DNA from: Paracoccus alcaliphilus
GTDB lineage: Bacteria > Pseudomonadota > Alphaproteobacteria > Rhodobacterales > Rhodobacteraceae
Direction: 5' to 3'
Assembly (NCBI RefSeq): GCF_028553725.1
Contig: NZ_CP067124.1
Span: 310,001-374,000, forward strand
Length of the DNA: 64,000 nt
Shown here: piece by piece, positions 1 to 8,324 of the stretch
Layout of the letters: each line of letters starts with the position of its first letter
Position numbering within the stretch: position 1 is the first letter of the stretch
Made by a program: the position numbers and the translations under genes
Notes under the pieces: model-generated
What the model saw: only the letters and a program-made list of their open reading frames with translations
Told to the model about the DNA's origin: nothing
The model's database searches: none

Positions 1-2
1 AA

Positions 3-542
3 AGCCTGGACAGCTTCGACTTCGCGGCCATTCCCAAGCTGAACAAGATGCAGGTGCTGGAACTGGCCCGCTGCGAATGGATCGAGCGGCGCGAGAACAT
101 TATTGCCCTCGGCCCCAGTGGCACGGGCAAGACGCACATCTCGCTCGGCCTTGGTCTGGCCGCCTGCCAGAAGGGCCTGTCCGTCGGCTTCACCACCGCC
201 GCGGCCCTGGTCAGCGAGATGATGGAAGCCCGCGATGAGCGCCGCCTGCTTCGCTTCCAGAAGCAGATGGCCGGATACAAGCTGCTCATCATCGACGAGC
301 TCGGCTTCGTGCCCCTGTCGAAGACTGGGGCGGAACTGCTGTTCGAACTGATCTCGCAACGCTACGAGCGCGGATCGATCCTGATCACCAGCAATCTGCC
401 CTTCGATGAATGGACCGAGACCTTCGGTTCCGAGCGCCTGACCGGCGCGCTGCTCGACCGCATCACCCATCACGTCAACATCCTCGAGATGAACGGCGAA
501 AGCTACCGTCTCGCCCACAGTCGCGCCAGAAAGGCCGACTGA
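3..542 (+). CDS. istB: IstB-like ATP-binding protein of IS21 (5' partial)
   Basis: AAA+ ATPase helper that works with the IstA transposase in target selection and strand transfer of IS21 elements. The visible 179 residues contain a Walker A motif (GPSGTGKTH), a Walker B motif (LLIIDELGF) and the IstB segment ITSNLPFDEW followed by ERLTGALLDRITHH. The frame is open to the window edge before the first internal ATG at 48 (it reads LDSFDFAAIPKLNK), so the true start lies upstream and this is a truncated view rather than a broken gene. In IS21 istB follows istA; istA is not in the window. The gene reads toward the CRISPR array and ends 135 bases before the IS end. Confidence 0.93.
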   Translation, partial: SLDSFDFAAIPKLNKMQVLELARCEWIERRENIIALGPSGTGKTHISLGLGLAACQKGLSVGFTTAAALVSEMMEARDERRLLRFQKQMAGYKLLIIDELGFVPLSKTGAELLFELISQRYERGSILITSNLPFDEWTETFGSERLTGALLDRITHHVNILEMNGESYRLAHSRARKAD

Positions 543-563
543 CCCACCCTCGAAAATCGCCAA

Positions 564-622
564 CGACGCCGGCACGGAACTCTGGTCGGGCTACCCCCTC
601 CCGACGTTCCGTGCCGGCGTCG
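564..622. repeat. 17-bp inverted repeat between istB and the IS21 end
   Basis: Arms at 564-580 (CGACGCCGGCACGGAAC) and 606-622 are perfect reverse complements with a 25-base loop. No T-run follows, so it is not a standard terminator. It probably belongs to the IS 3' untranslated region, perhaps limiting read-through. Confidence 0.7.
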
Positions 623-627
623 CTAAC

Positions 628-677
628 TGGCAGACTTTTGCGCCGCCCCGTGGCAGGTTTTTACGCCGCCGTTGACA
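628..677 (+). repeat. IS21 right-end direct repeats and terminus
   Basis: Two 20-bp near-identical units lie at 628-647 (TGGCAGACTTTTGCGCCGCC) and 651-670 (TGGCAGGTTTTTACGCCGCC), differing at 3 positions, followed by GTTGACA. Multiple terminal repeats of this kind are IS21 transposase binding sites. The outer terminus is inferred to be the A at 677. Confidence 0.8.
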
Positions 678-2454
678 GGGAACAGCCAGCGGCTCTATTT
701 TGCGCGCTGGCGGGCATCGGTTCATCCCCGCGCATGCGGGGAACAGAGTGAAAAAATCGTTGTGCTGGCCCGTGCTGACGGTTCATCCCCGCGCATGCGG
801 GGAACAGGCTTCCTCGGCCTTACTGTCGGCAGCGACCGCCGGTTCATCCCCGCGCATGCGGGGAACAGGTCATCGACAGCGAGATCGGAACAGCGGCCTG
901 CGGTTCATCCCCGCGCATGCGGGGAACAGTGGGCGGGGACGTCGGCTCCGGGGTCGTGTGACGGTTCATCCCCGCGCATGCGGGGAACAGGATAAGATGC
1001 TCGTGCTCAGCTACACACAGGGCGGTTCATCCCCGCGCATGCGGGGAACAGAGCGCCAGCCCGTAGGCCAGCGCGCGCTGGTACGGTTCATCCCCGCGCA
1101 TGCGGGGAACAGCCGAGGTGCGTATCATGGACCATATCTCAAGACGGTTCATCCCCGCGCATGCGGGGAACAGGACCACGGCGCTGGATAACGGCGCACT
1201 TCCAGCGGTTCATCCCCGCGCATGCGGGGAACAGTCCGGCGCGGGTGCGTCAGTCATGGCAGTTTCCGGTTCATCCCCGCGCATGCGGGGAACAGTCACC
1301 ACCAGCCGCTTTGTGCCGGTGGATGTTCGGTTCATCCCCGCGCATGCGGGGAACAGAAGGAGGTTATGTCTGACCCATCAGTTGTGAACGGTTCATCCCC
1401 GCGCATGCGGGGAACAGAGGGTGAAGTTCCAGAAGATAACATGCTACAGCGGTTCATCCCCGCGCATGCGGGGAACAGGTAGTTCACAGAACCTGTTTCA
1501 GTTGGGTAGTCGGTTCATCCCCGCGCATGCGGGGAACAGTGCTGATGGATCGCTCAATGCGACCGCTGCGGAGGTTCATCCCCGCGCATGCGGGGAACAG
1601 TTATGGCGATCCGAAGGGCCGCTAAGCGTGGCCGGTTCATCCCCGCGCATGCGGGGAACAGGGGGGCGCGCTTAGGTGGAGGCCGCACATCTTCGGTTCA
1701 TCCCCGCGCATGCGGGGAACAGGCGACCTCCGCGATTACGATTACGCCGCCAAGCGGTTCATCCCCGCGCATGCGGGGAACAGATCATGCCCTGGGCGAA
1801 CAGTCGCCCCGCCGCCGGTTCATCCCCGCGCATGCGGGGAACAGGTATCGCGCTGGTCGCGCAACGGGATCAGCTGCGGTTCATCCCCGCGCATGCGGGG
1901 AACAGTCCCTGCTGAGCTGCCGGTTGTCATTGGCGGCCGGTTCATCCCCGCGCATGCGGGGAACAGGGCGCGTCTTTACCTGCCGGGCGGTTCAGCCGCG
2001 GTTCATCCCCGCGCATGCGGGGAACAGTTCGTGGGGTTGAGTTCGGCCAGCAGTTCAGCCGGTTCATCCCCGCGCATGCGGGGAACAGTTCGTGGGGTTG
2101 AGTTCGGCCAGCAGTTCAGCCGGTTCATCCCCGCGCATGCGGGGAACAGCACGTCCTGCAATAGGACATTGGCCCAACCGCCGGTTCATCCCCGCGCATG
2201 CGGGGAACAGCGGCGCTGAACAACATCACCGCTGGCATGACGCGGTTCATCCCCGCGCATGCGGGGAACAGTCCGCGAAAATGATGACCCCGCCGTTCTT
2301 CGACGGTTCATCCCCGCGCATGCGGGGAACAGTCGATCAGAAGGTTCTCGAATGCGCCGGTGCGCGGTTCATCCCCGCGCATGCGGGGAACAGCAGCCGC
2401 CCGTCGAAAAGGCGGCGCTCGACGCCGGTTCATCTCGCGACCACACTCGACGTT
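678..2454. CRISPR. Type I-E CRISPR array, 28 intact repeats, 29 spacers
   Basis: A 29-bp repeat (starts CGGTTCATCCCCGCGCATGC, ends GGGGAACAG) recurs every 61 bp from 718 to 2365 (28 copies), always with 32-bp spacers. On the left an 8-base repeat remnant (678-685) adjoins the IS21 end and one more spacer (686-717). On the right, after spacer 2394-2425, the last repeat keeps only CGGTTCATC and then degenerates, running into the stop codon of the flavoprotein gene at 2453-2455. Read on the minus strand the repeat ends GGGGATGAACCG, the usual type I-E crRNA orientation with handle AUGAACCG. Spacers 2028-2059 and 2089-2120 are identical. Repeat 1572 begins with A instead of C. No cas genes or leader are visible in the window. 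Subtype is inferred from repeat sequence and geometry. Confidence 0.97.
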
Positions 2455-4489
2455 ACAGATCCTTCACCAGCCGCAATGCGTCATAGATCGCGGCGTGGGT
2501 GTTGCGGGCGGCGATGGCGTCGCCGATGCGGAACAGGCGGAACCGGGCTTCGGGATTGGGGCGCAGCCCCTGCGCCGTCCCCGCGATCAGCGCGTCGTAA
2601 TCGACCTCGCCCAAGTTCGACGACAGCGGCCTCAGCTCGAAATAGAGATCATCCAGCGGCCTTGTGCCGTGGTTGACCACCACCTGATCGACGATCCGGT
2701 CGCGGCTGAAGTCTCCGTAATCGCTGCCCAATGTCGCGCGCAGCATGTTGCCTTCGCGCGCCACCGACATCAGCCGCCACGTCACGGTGAAGGTCGTGTC
2801 GCGCTGTTGCAGGTTGCGCATATAGGGAACCAGATTCATCGCCATCACCTCGGGCGAGAAACTGCGGTCGGGGGTGACGATCTCGACCGCCGCACCGGTG
2901 CTTGAGATCAGATCGGCGGCTTGCAGCGCGGCGTGATCGCCCGCGTCATCGAAGATCAGCACGTTCTGGCCCGGCTTCACATCGCCCGACAGGATATCCC
3001 AGGCCGAACAGATCAGGTCATTGCCCGCGCTGAGCACCTCGATATGCGGCAGCCCGCCGGTGGCCACGATCACCTCGTCGGGGTCGGTCGCCAACACGTC
3101 CCCGGCATCTGCGAAGGTGTTGAAGTGGAACCGCACGCCGTGCTTTTCGCATTGTGCCTGCCGCCATGCGATGATCGAGATCATCTCGCGCCGGCGTTCG
3201 TCCAGCGCGGTCAGGCGGATCTGGCCGCCGGGCTGGTCGGCGGCCTCGAAGACCGTCACCTCATGGCCGCGCTCGGCGGCGACGCGGGCGGCCTCCATCC
3301 CCGCAGGTCCGGCGCCGATGATGGTGATGCGCTTAGTTGCGGGCGCGGGCGGGATGGTATGGGGCATGGTTTCCTCGCGCCCGGTCGCGGCGTTGTGCAG
3401 GCAGAAGGCCAGCCCGCCCTGATAGATCCGGTCCAGGCAGTAATTCGCACCAACGCAGGGGCGGATATCATCCTCGCGCCCCTCTATCACCTTACGGACC
3501 AGATGCGGGTCGGCCATATGCGCCCGCGTCATGCCGACCATGTCCAGCAGGCCCGAGGCGATGGCATGACGCGCGGTCGGCACATCGGGGATTTTCGCGG
3601 CGTGGAAGGTGGGGAAGTTCGTGGCCTTCCTGATCTGGCCCGCGAATTCCAGATGCGGCGCATTGCGCATCCCCTGCACCGGGATCACGTCGGTCAGCCC
3701 GGCATCGGTGTCGATATGGCCCTTGACCACGTTCAGGAAATCGACCAGCCCACTGTCCTTCAGCTTTTGCGAGATGGTGATGCCGTCATCCGCCGTCAGC
3801 CCGCCCGGCAAATCCTCGTCGCCGGTATAGCGGACGCCGACGATGAACTCCTCGCCGCAGCGTTTGCGGATTTCGCGCAGAATATCAAAGGTAAAGCGCA
3901 GCCGGTTGTCCAGGGAACCGCCATAGGGATCATCCAGATCATTGGTCAGCGGCGACCAGAACTGGTCCATCAGGTGGCCGTAAGCCTGCAATTCGATCCC
4001 GTCCAGACCCGCCGCCTTCATCCGCTCTGCCGCGTCGGCGTAATCGCGGATGATCCGCGAAATGTCCCAGTCCTCCATCTTCTTGGGGAAAGAGCGGTGC
4101 GCCGCCTCGCGCTCATGGCTGGGCGAGACGACCGGCAGCCAGTCGGCCTTGTCCCAGCGGGTGCGGCGGCCCAGATGGGTCAGCTGGATCATCACCGCCG
4201 CGCCGTGATCGTGACATTCGTCCACAAGCTGCTTCATCCAGCCGACGACCTCATCCTTCCACGCAAGGATGTTGTTGAAGACCGGCGGGCTGTCCCTGGA
4301 CACCGCCGCCGACCCCGCCGTCATGGTCAGCGCCACACCGGCCCGGGCGCGCTCGACATGATAGGCACGGTAACGCCCCTTCGGCATACCGTCCTCGGGA
4401 TAGGCGGGTTCATGGCTGGTGATCATGATCCGGTTGCGAAGCGTCAGGTGCTTCAACTGATAGGGCTGCAAAAGGGGATCGTTCGACAT
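2453..4489 (-). CDS. DgcA-like NADH:flavin oxidoreductase / N-methyl demethylase
   Basis: Old-yellow-enzyme-type TIM barrel (residues about 1-370), then a Fe-S/FAD-dependent half with a dinucleotide motif (IIGAGPAGMEAARVAAERGH), the trimethylamine-dehydrogenase/2,4-dienoyl-CoA-reductase architecture. The N-terminus (LLQPYQLKHLTLRNRIMITS, then HEPAYPEDGMPKGRYR) strongly resembles the DgcA/N-methylproline-demethylase group acting on dimethylglycine or proline-betaine intermediates; the exact substrate is inferred. In the Fe-S segment (CVGANYC, later AFC) the second cysteine of the usual CxxC is Ala, leaving three visible ligands. The start at 4489 is chosen by family alignment; 21 more in-frame codons lie upstream. 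Divergent from a TetR gene. The stop codon touches the degenerate end of the CRISPR array. Confidence 0.8.
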   Translation of the reverse strand: MSNDPLLQPYQLKHLTLRNRIMITSHEPAYPEDGMPKGRYRAYHVERARAGVALTMTAGSAAVSRDSPPVFNNILAWKDEVVGWMKQLVDECHDHGAAVMIQLTHLGRRTRWDKADWLPVVSPSHEREAAHRSFPKKMEDWDISRIIRDYADAAERMKAAGLDGIELQAYGHLMDQFWSPLTNDLDDPYGGSLDNRLRFTFDILREIRKRCGEEFIVGVRYTGDEDLPGGLTADDGITISQKLKDSGLVDFLNVVKGHIDTDAGLTDVIPVQGMRNAPHLEFAGQIRKATNFPTFHAAKIPDVPTARHAIASGLLDMVGMTRAHMADPHLVRKVIEGREDDIRPCVGANYCLDRIYQGGLAFCLHNAATGREETMPHTIPPAPATKRITIIGAGPAGMEAARVAAERGHEVTVFEAADQPGGQIRLTALDERRREMISIIAWRQAQCEKHGVRFHFNTFADAGDVLATDPDEVIVATGGLPHIEVLSAGNDLICSAWDILSGDVKPGQNVLIFDDAGDHAALQAADLISSTGAAVEIVTPDRSFSPEVMAMNLVPYMRNLQQRDTTFTVTWRLMSVAREGNMLRATLGSDYGDFSRDRIVDQVVVNHGTRPLDDLYFELRPLSSNLGEVDYDALIAGTAQGLRPNPEARFRLFRIGDAIAARNTHAAIYDALRLVKDL

Positions 4490-4635
4490 GGGATCTGCCT
4501 GTGAAGGTGGAGCGTCGCCCCTCAGGTTCGGTAAAATGTTCACTTGTGTCAATTAAAAAATCATGGATGAACATAACGCGGTCATCTCAGGACATTTTTC
4601 TTGAAGCGGGGCCTTGGCCGGACTAGAAAAACACC
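4490..4635. promoter_or_regulatory. Divergent promoter region, flavoprotein / tetR
   Basis: AT-richer 146-bp spacer between two divergent genes. It holds a 7-bp inverted pair ATGTTCA (4536-4542) and TGAACAT (4568-4574), 25 bp apart, flanking an A-rich tract. This is a possible operator for the adjacent TetR protein, but the arms are short and the assignment is weak. Confidence 0.35.
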
Positions 4636-5259
4636 ATGAAAAGCCCGGCGACAGTTGACAGTGGATGGCGTGGATCGCGCGAAGGGTGGTTGGAAACCGG
4701 CTATCAGGCGCTGATCGACGGCGGCGTCGATGCGGTCAAGATCCAGCCTCTGGCGAAACAGCTGAACCTGTCGCGCACCAGCTTTTACTGGTTTTTCGAG
4801 GATCGCGAGGCCCTGCTGACCGCCCTGATCGAGGGATGGGCGGAACGCACCACCGCGCCGCTGATCTCTGCCACGCAGGAATATGCCGAATCGCGGGCCG
4901 AGGCGATGCTGAACGTGCTGGCCTGTTTTCTGTCCGGCGCTTTCGACGCGCGGCTGGAGTTTGCGGTGCGCAGCTGGGCCTTGCAGGATGAGGGCGTCGC
5001 CGAACGGGTGCGGATCGCGGATGAGGCCCGGCTGAACGCCCTTCGCGACATGCTGATACGCTGGCACCAGCCCCGGCAAGAGGCCGATATCCAGGCGCGG
5101 ACGATCTATCTGACGCAGATCGGCTATATCTCGATGCGCGCACAAGAGGATATCGAGACACGGCTGGCCCGGATCCCGACCTATGTCGAGATCTATACCG
5201 GCCAGACCGTCCAGCCGCGAGAGATGGCGCGCTTCACCGCCCGGATCAGAAGCGCATAG
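4636..5259 (+). CDS. TetR/AcrR-family transcriptional regulator
   Basis: 207 residues. The N-terminal helix-turn-helix is recognisable (residues about 15-60: GYQALIDGGVDAVKIQPLAK, then LNLSRTSFYWFFEDREALL). The longer C-terminal ligand domain is all-helical without a family I can name. Divergently placed from the DgcA-like flavoprotein, so it probably controls that gene in response to a methylated amine or its product; this is inference from position. The ribosome-binding site is weak. The gene ends 55 bp before bioR. Confidence 0.85.
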   Translation: MKSPATVDSGWRGSREGWLETGYQALIDGGVDAVKIQPLAKQLNLSRTSFYWFFEDREALLTALIEGWAERTTAPLISATQEYAESRAEAMLNVLACFLSGAFDARLEFAVRSWALQDEGVAERVRIADEARLNALRDMLIRWHQPRQEADIQARTIYLTQIGYISMRAQEDIETRLARIPTYVEIYTGQTVQPREMARFTARIRSA

Positions 5260-5278
5260 TGCCCGCCGGAAGGGGTCA

Positions 5279-5314
5279 TTGCCACCTGGCCGCGCATGAA
5301 TTATCTATAATCCT
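5279..5314 (+). promoter_or_regulatory. bioR promoter with BioR box overlapping the -10
   Basis: TTATCTATAA at 5301-5310 matches the alphaproteobacterial BioR consensus TTATMKATAA exactly. The overlapping TATAAT at 5306-5311 looks like a perfect -10 element. A TTGCCA at 5279-5284 is a possible -35, though the 21-bp spacing is long. The start codon is at 5315, so the transcript would begin at or next to the ATG. The in-frame TGA at 5297 rules out an upstream start. Confidence 0.7.
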
Positions 5315-5983
5315 ATGAAAACGCCGCCAGACGAGACACAGCCCGCCCGCATCGCCCGCATTCTTGCGGACCGGATCATCTCGGGCGCGATCACTCCGGG
5401 CACCCGCCTGCGGCAAGAGCACGTCGCAGCGGAATTCGGGGCCAGCCATGTCCCGGTACGAGAGGCGTTCCGGCATCTGGAATCGCAGGGGCTGGCCGAA
5501 AGCCTGCCGCGTCGCGGGGTCAGGGTCACGGATTTCGACATGGCGGAACTGCGCGAGGTCGCGGAAATGCGCGCCAGCCTTGAATCGCTGGCCTTGCGCC
5601 ATGCCGCGCCCAATATGACGCGCGATATTCTTGATGAAGCAGAAGAGGTTACGCGCCACGGCGACCGCGCCGACAATGTTCGTGACTGGGAGGCCGCGAA
5701 CCGGCATTTTCACCGGCTGATCCTGTCGCCCTGTCGTATGCCCCGGCTGTTACGCAGTATCGAGGATCTGCAAACCGCCAGCGCCCGCTTTCTGTTCGCG
5801 GCATGGCGGCAGGATTGGGAAGCCCGCACCGACCACGATCACCGCGCCATTCTGGATGCGCTGCGCAAACGGCAGACCGATCTGGCCTGCGCCACATTGG
5901 CGCGTCATGTCGGCTGGATCGGAAAGCGCAAGGCACCCGCAAAAAGCGGTGAGTTCCGAATGGTTTACGGGATTTCCGGATAA
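5315..5983 (+). CDS. bioR: GntR-family biotin regulator BioR
   Basis: 222-residue GntR/FadR-type repressor. The N-terminal winged helix is clear (LADRIISGAITPGTRLRQEH, then VPVREAFRHLESQGL), followed by a helical FCD-like domain (residues about 80-205). The BioR assignment rests on its place next to bioY-bioB and on BioR-type palindromes in front of both itself and bioY, as known from alphaproteobacterial biotin regulons. An exact box overlaps its own -10, implying autorepression. There is no Shine-Dalgarno sequence: the ATG lies 4 bases after the -10/operator, suggesting a leaderless mRNA. Confidence 0.85.
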   Translation: MKTPPDETQPARIARILADRIISGAITPGTRLRQEHVAAEFGASHVPVREAFRHLESQGLAESLPRRGVRVTDFDMAELREVAEMRASLESLALRHAAPNMTRDILDEAEEVTRHGDRADNVRDWEAANRHFHRLILSPCRMPRLLRSIEDLQTASARFLFAAWRQDWEARTDHDHRAILDALRKRQTDLACATLARHVGWIGKRKAPAKSGEFRMVYGISG

Positions 5984-6037
5984 TTATCTACAATTCGCAT
6001 TGCCGCCCCAGCATAACCCATCCGTAAATATAGATAG
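5984..6037 (+). promoter_or_regulatory. Two degenerate BioR boxes upstream of bioY
   Basis: TTATCTACAA at 5984-5993 matches the BioR palindrome at 9 of 10 positions and starts one base after the bioR stop codon. ATATAGATAG at 6028-6037 matches at 8 of 10. Start-to-start distance is 44 bp. The bioY ribosome-binding site GGAGGG follows at 6055-6060. BioR repression of bioYB is inferred from these sites. Confidence 0.65.
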
Positions 6038-6067
6038 ATTCGCTGTCTGCTTTCGGAGGGTTCCGCC

Positions 6068-6625
6068 ATGACAACATTTATCCGCCCCGCGTCTCATTGG
6101 GTCACGCGCTGGCGCAACCCGGCCATTGCGCTGTGCGGCGCGGCGCTGATCACCATCGGCGCCAAGTTGCAGGTGCCGTTCTGGCCGGTTCCGATGACGC
6201 TGCACACGCTGGCGGTGTTCCTGATCGCTGCCGCGCTGGGGCCGCGTCTGGGGCTGGCGGCGATGGCCACCTATCTGGGCGCGGGAGCAATGGGGCTGCC
6301 GGTCTTTTCCGGCTCGCCCGAGCGTGGCGTGGGGCTGGCCTATCTGGCGGGGCCGACGACGGGCTATCTGCTGGGCTATCTGGCGGCCTCGGGGCTGATC
6401 GGCTGGCTGGCTTGTGGTCGCGGCGTGATGGCGCTGGGGGCTGCGATGCTGGCCGGGCTGGCGGTGGTCTATGCCGCAGGCATCATCTGGCTGGCCGCCT
6501 TCGTGCCGGCGGGACAGTTGCTGGCTGCGGGCGTGCTGCCCTTTCTGGCGGGCGATCTGGTCAAGATCGTGCTGGCCTGCGCGCTGCTGTCGGGACTGCA
6601 CCGCCTGACGGGGCGCAGCCAATGA
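6068..6625 (+). CDS. bioY: Biotin transporter BioY
   Basis: 185-residue integral membrane S-component of the biotin ECF transporter, about six hydrophobic segments. It carries the BioY hallmark region [20 protein letters not shown] and the motif [13 protein letters not shown]. No bioM or bioN is visible, so it either acts alone, as reported for some alphaproteobacterial BioY proteins, or uses a shared module elsewhere. Strong GGAGGG ribosome-binding site 7 bases upstream. The stop codon overlaps the bioB start (ATGA), so the two are translationally coupled and probably repressed together by BioR. Confidence 0.93.
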   Translation: MTTFIRPASHWVTRWRNPAIALCGAALITIGAKLQVPFWPVPMTLHTLAVFLIAAALGPRLGLAAMATYLGAGAMGLPVFSGSPERGVGLAYLAGPTTGYLLGYLAASGLIGWLACGRGVMALGAAMLAGLAVVYAAGIIWLAAFVPAGQLLAAGVLPFLAGDLVKIVLACALLSGLHRLTGRSQ

Positions 6626-7608
6626 CGCGCGGGATCAGGACCGACTGGACGCTGGACGAGGCAACGGCGATCCACGCCCTGCCGCTGCCCGACCTGATGG
6701 CCCGCGCCGGACAGGTCCACCGGGCGCATTTCGACCCCTGCCGGATCGAGACCGCCAGCCTGCTGTCGATCAAGACCGGCGGCTGTCCCGAGGATTGCGG
6801 CTATTGCTCTCAATCGGCCCATCACCAGACCGGCGTGAAGGCCACCCGGCTGATGGATGCCGACGAGGTGATCGCCGCCGCCCGGCGCGCCAAGGCATCG
6901 GGGGCGCAGCGGTTCTGCATGGGCGCGGCATGGCGCAGCCCCAAGGATCGCGACATGGACAAGCTGTGCGACATGGTGCGCGGCGTCGCCGATCTGGGGC
7001 TGGAAACCTGCATGACGCTGGGAATGCTGTCGTCCGCGCAGGTCGCAAGGCTGAAGGCGGCGGGGCTGGATTTCTATAACCACAATATCGACACCTCGCC
7101 GGATTATTACCCGCAGATCGCGGCCACCCGGACGATGGAGGACCGCTTGCAGACCGTCGATCATGTCCGCAGGGGCGGCATCAAGGTCTGCTGCGGCGGC
7201 ATCATCGGCATGGGTGAATCCGATCAGGACCGGATCGCCATGCTGGTCACGCTGGCCACCCTGCCCGCCCATCCCGAAAGCGTGCCGGTGAACCTGTGGA
7301 ACGAGATCGAGGGCGTCCCCGTACAGTCCCGCGCCCGCCCGGTCGATCCGTTCGCGCTGGTGCGCACCGTGGCGCTGGCGCGGATCCTGATGCCGGCCTC
7401 GGTTGTGCGACTGTCGGCCGGTCGCACGGGGATGAGCGACGAGTTGCAGGCGCTGTGCTTTCTGGCCGGGGCCAATTCGGTCTTCGTGGGTGACCAGTTG
7501 CTGACGACCGAAAACCCCGCCGCGTGGAAGGATGCCGATCTGTTCGCCCGGCTGGGCCTGCATGTCGCGCCGGTGGCCGCCCGCGCCGAACCCGTGGCGG
7601 CGGAATAG
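6622..7608 (+). CDS. bioB: Biotin synthase
   Basis: 328-residue radical-SAM enzyme that inserts sulfur into dethiobiotin. The 4Fe-4S motif CPEDCGYC (CxxxCxxC) is intact, followed by QSAHH. Downstream signatures include [21 protein letters not shown] and RLSAGR, covering the ligands expected for the auxiliary Fe-S cluster. The ATG overlaps the bioY stop by 4 bases; the longer open frame upstream is only the alternate frame of bioY. No bioFDA genes are nearby, so this locus provides uptake plus the last synthesis step. Confidence 0.96.
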   Translation: MTRGIRTDWTLDEATAIHALPLPDLMARAGQVHRAHFDPCRIETASLLSIKTGGCPEDCGYCSQSAHHQTGVKATRLMDADEVIAAARRAKASGAQRFCMGAAWRSPKDRDMDKLCDMVRGVADLGLETCMTLGMLSSAQVARLKAAGLDFYNHNIDTSPDYYPQIAATRTMEDRLQTVDHVRRGGIKVCCGGIIGMGESDQDRIAMLVTLATLPAHPESVPVNLWNEIEGVPVQSRARPVDPFALVRTVALARILMPASVVRLSAGRTGMSDELQALCFLAGANSVFVGDQLLTTENPAAWKDADLFARLGLHVAPVAARAEPVAAE

Positions 7609-7877
7609 GCCGCGTTTTTCCGTCCCGCGCGGGAATCCGCCAATCCTTCCGCCCATCCCGTCCCGGCCGGTTGCGATTCCGGTCGGGAGGCCGCAAAGTC
7701 CCGGCAGGCTGCCTCTGGTGTGGATATGGCGGCTTGGTTGCCAGCAGGAAGGCGGAAGATCGTGTCCGACTGTTCACAGCTTCTCGGTGTCTTTTCCGCA
7801 ACCCGCCCTGTCATCCCTTCACATGCTTTTGCGCATGGATCGCATCGCAGCCCCCTGATATCGCGGAGGCCGCGCTG

Positions 7878-8300
7878 ATGTATCTGATGAACGAATGCTC
7901 GATCGAGCTGCCCGAGGGCTGGAACGACCAGTCGATCAATGTCGTCTCTTCCAATTCCGCGATGGCGCCGGGCCTGACCCTGACGGTGACCCGCGACAAC
8001 CTGCCCTTTGGCATGTCGTTTCAGGAATATCTGGACGAGCAGGTCGAGCAGGTCAGCAAATCCATGGTCGATTTCACGATGATGGGCCGCCAGAATGTCC
8101 GTCTGGACGGCACCCCCGTGGCCGAGATCGAATGCAGCTGGCTGGCCAAGGATGTCAGGATGCATCAACTGATCTATATGCTGCCCAGCCCCGATGGCCG
8201 GGCGATGGTCATCACCGCCTCGATGCCCGGACAGATGACGCCCGGCCAGCTGGCCGAGGTGCGCCGCATCGTGCAGACGCTGAAATTCCGCCGAACATAG
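7878..8300 (+). CDS. DUF1795 (DcrB/Eag-type) T6SS effector chaperone
   Basis: 140-residue DUF1795 protein (starts MYLMNECSIELPEGWNDQS). DUF1795 proteins beside Rhs genes act as Eag chaperones that shield the N-terminal membrane segments of PAAR-Rhs effectors and load them on VgrG. The family is recognised from the fold pattern and from position: it lies 24 bp upstream of the Rhs gene. Ribosome-binding site GGAGG 8 bases before the ATG. A second DUF1795 gene lies after vgrG. The preceding 269 bp (7609-7877) contain no other gene; the island promoter is probably there but I cannot place it. Confidence 0.82.
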   Translation: MYLMNECSIELPEGWNDQSINVVSSNSAMAPGLTLTVTRDNLPFGMSFQEYLDEQVEQVSKSMVDFTMMGRQNVRLDGTPVAEIECSWLAKDVRMHQLIYMLPSPDGRAMVITASMPGQMTPGQLAEVRRIVQTLKFRRT

Positions 8301-8324
8301 CGCAAAGGCCGCCGGGGGGCGCAG

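Larger units (their letters stand above)
1..677 (+). mobile_element. IS21-family insertion sequence, right-hand part
   Basis: Contains the 3' part of istB followed by a typical IS21 right end with two internal direct repeats and a terminal TTGACA at 672-677. The left part, including istA, lies outside the window. Position 678 onward is the last 8 bases of a CRISPR repeat (GGGAACAG), in exact phase with the array, so the element appears to have inserted within a repeat. The exact end is inferred from the break in repeat identity at 677/678. Confidence 0.85.

Noticed and set aside
564..622. Terminator after istB
   Set aside because: Strong stem but a 25-base loop and no T-run; kept only as an inverted repeat.
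672..2676. Many overlapping plus-strand ORFs across the CRISPR array
   Set aside because: Their products are only the three frames of the repeat (PAHAGN, HPRACGEQ, SPRMRGT) alternating with spacers; such proteins are known annotation artefacts.
2921..4504. 527-codon plus-strand frame opposite the flavoprotein gene
   Set aside because: Antisense shadow with no family features.
5984..6067. Biotin riboswitch upstream of bioY
   Set aside because: The short leader is explained by BioR boxes and a ribosome-binding site; no riboswitch class for biotin fits.
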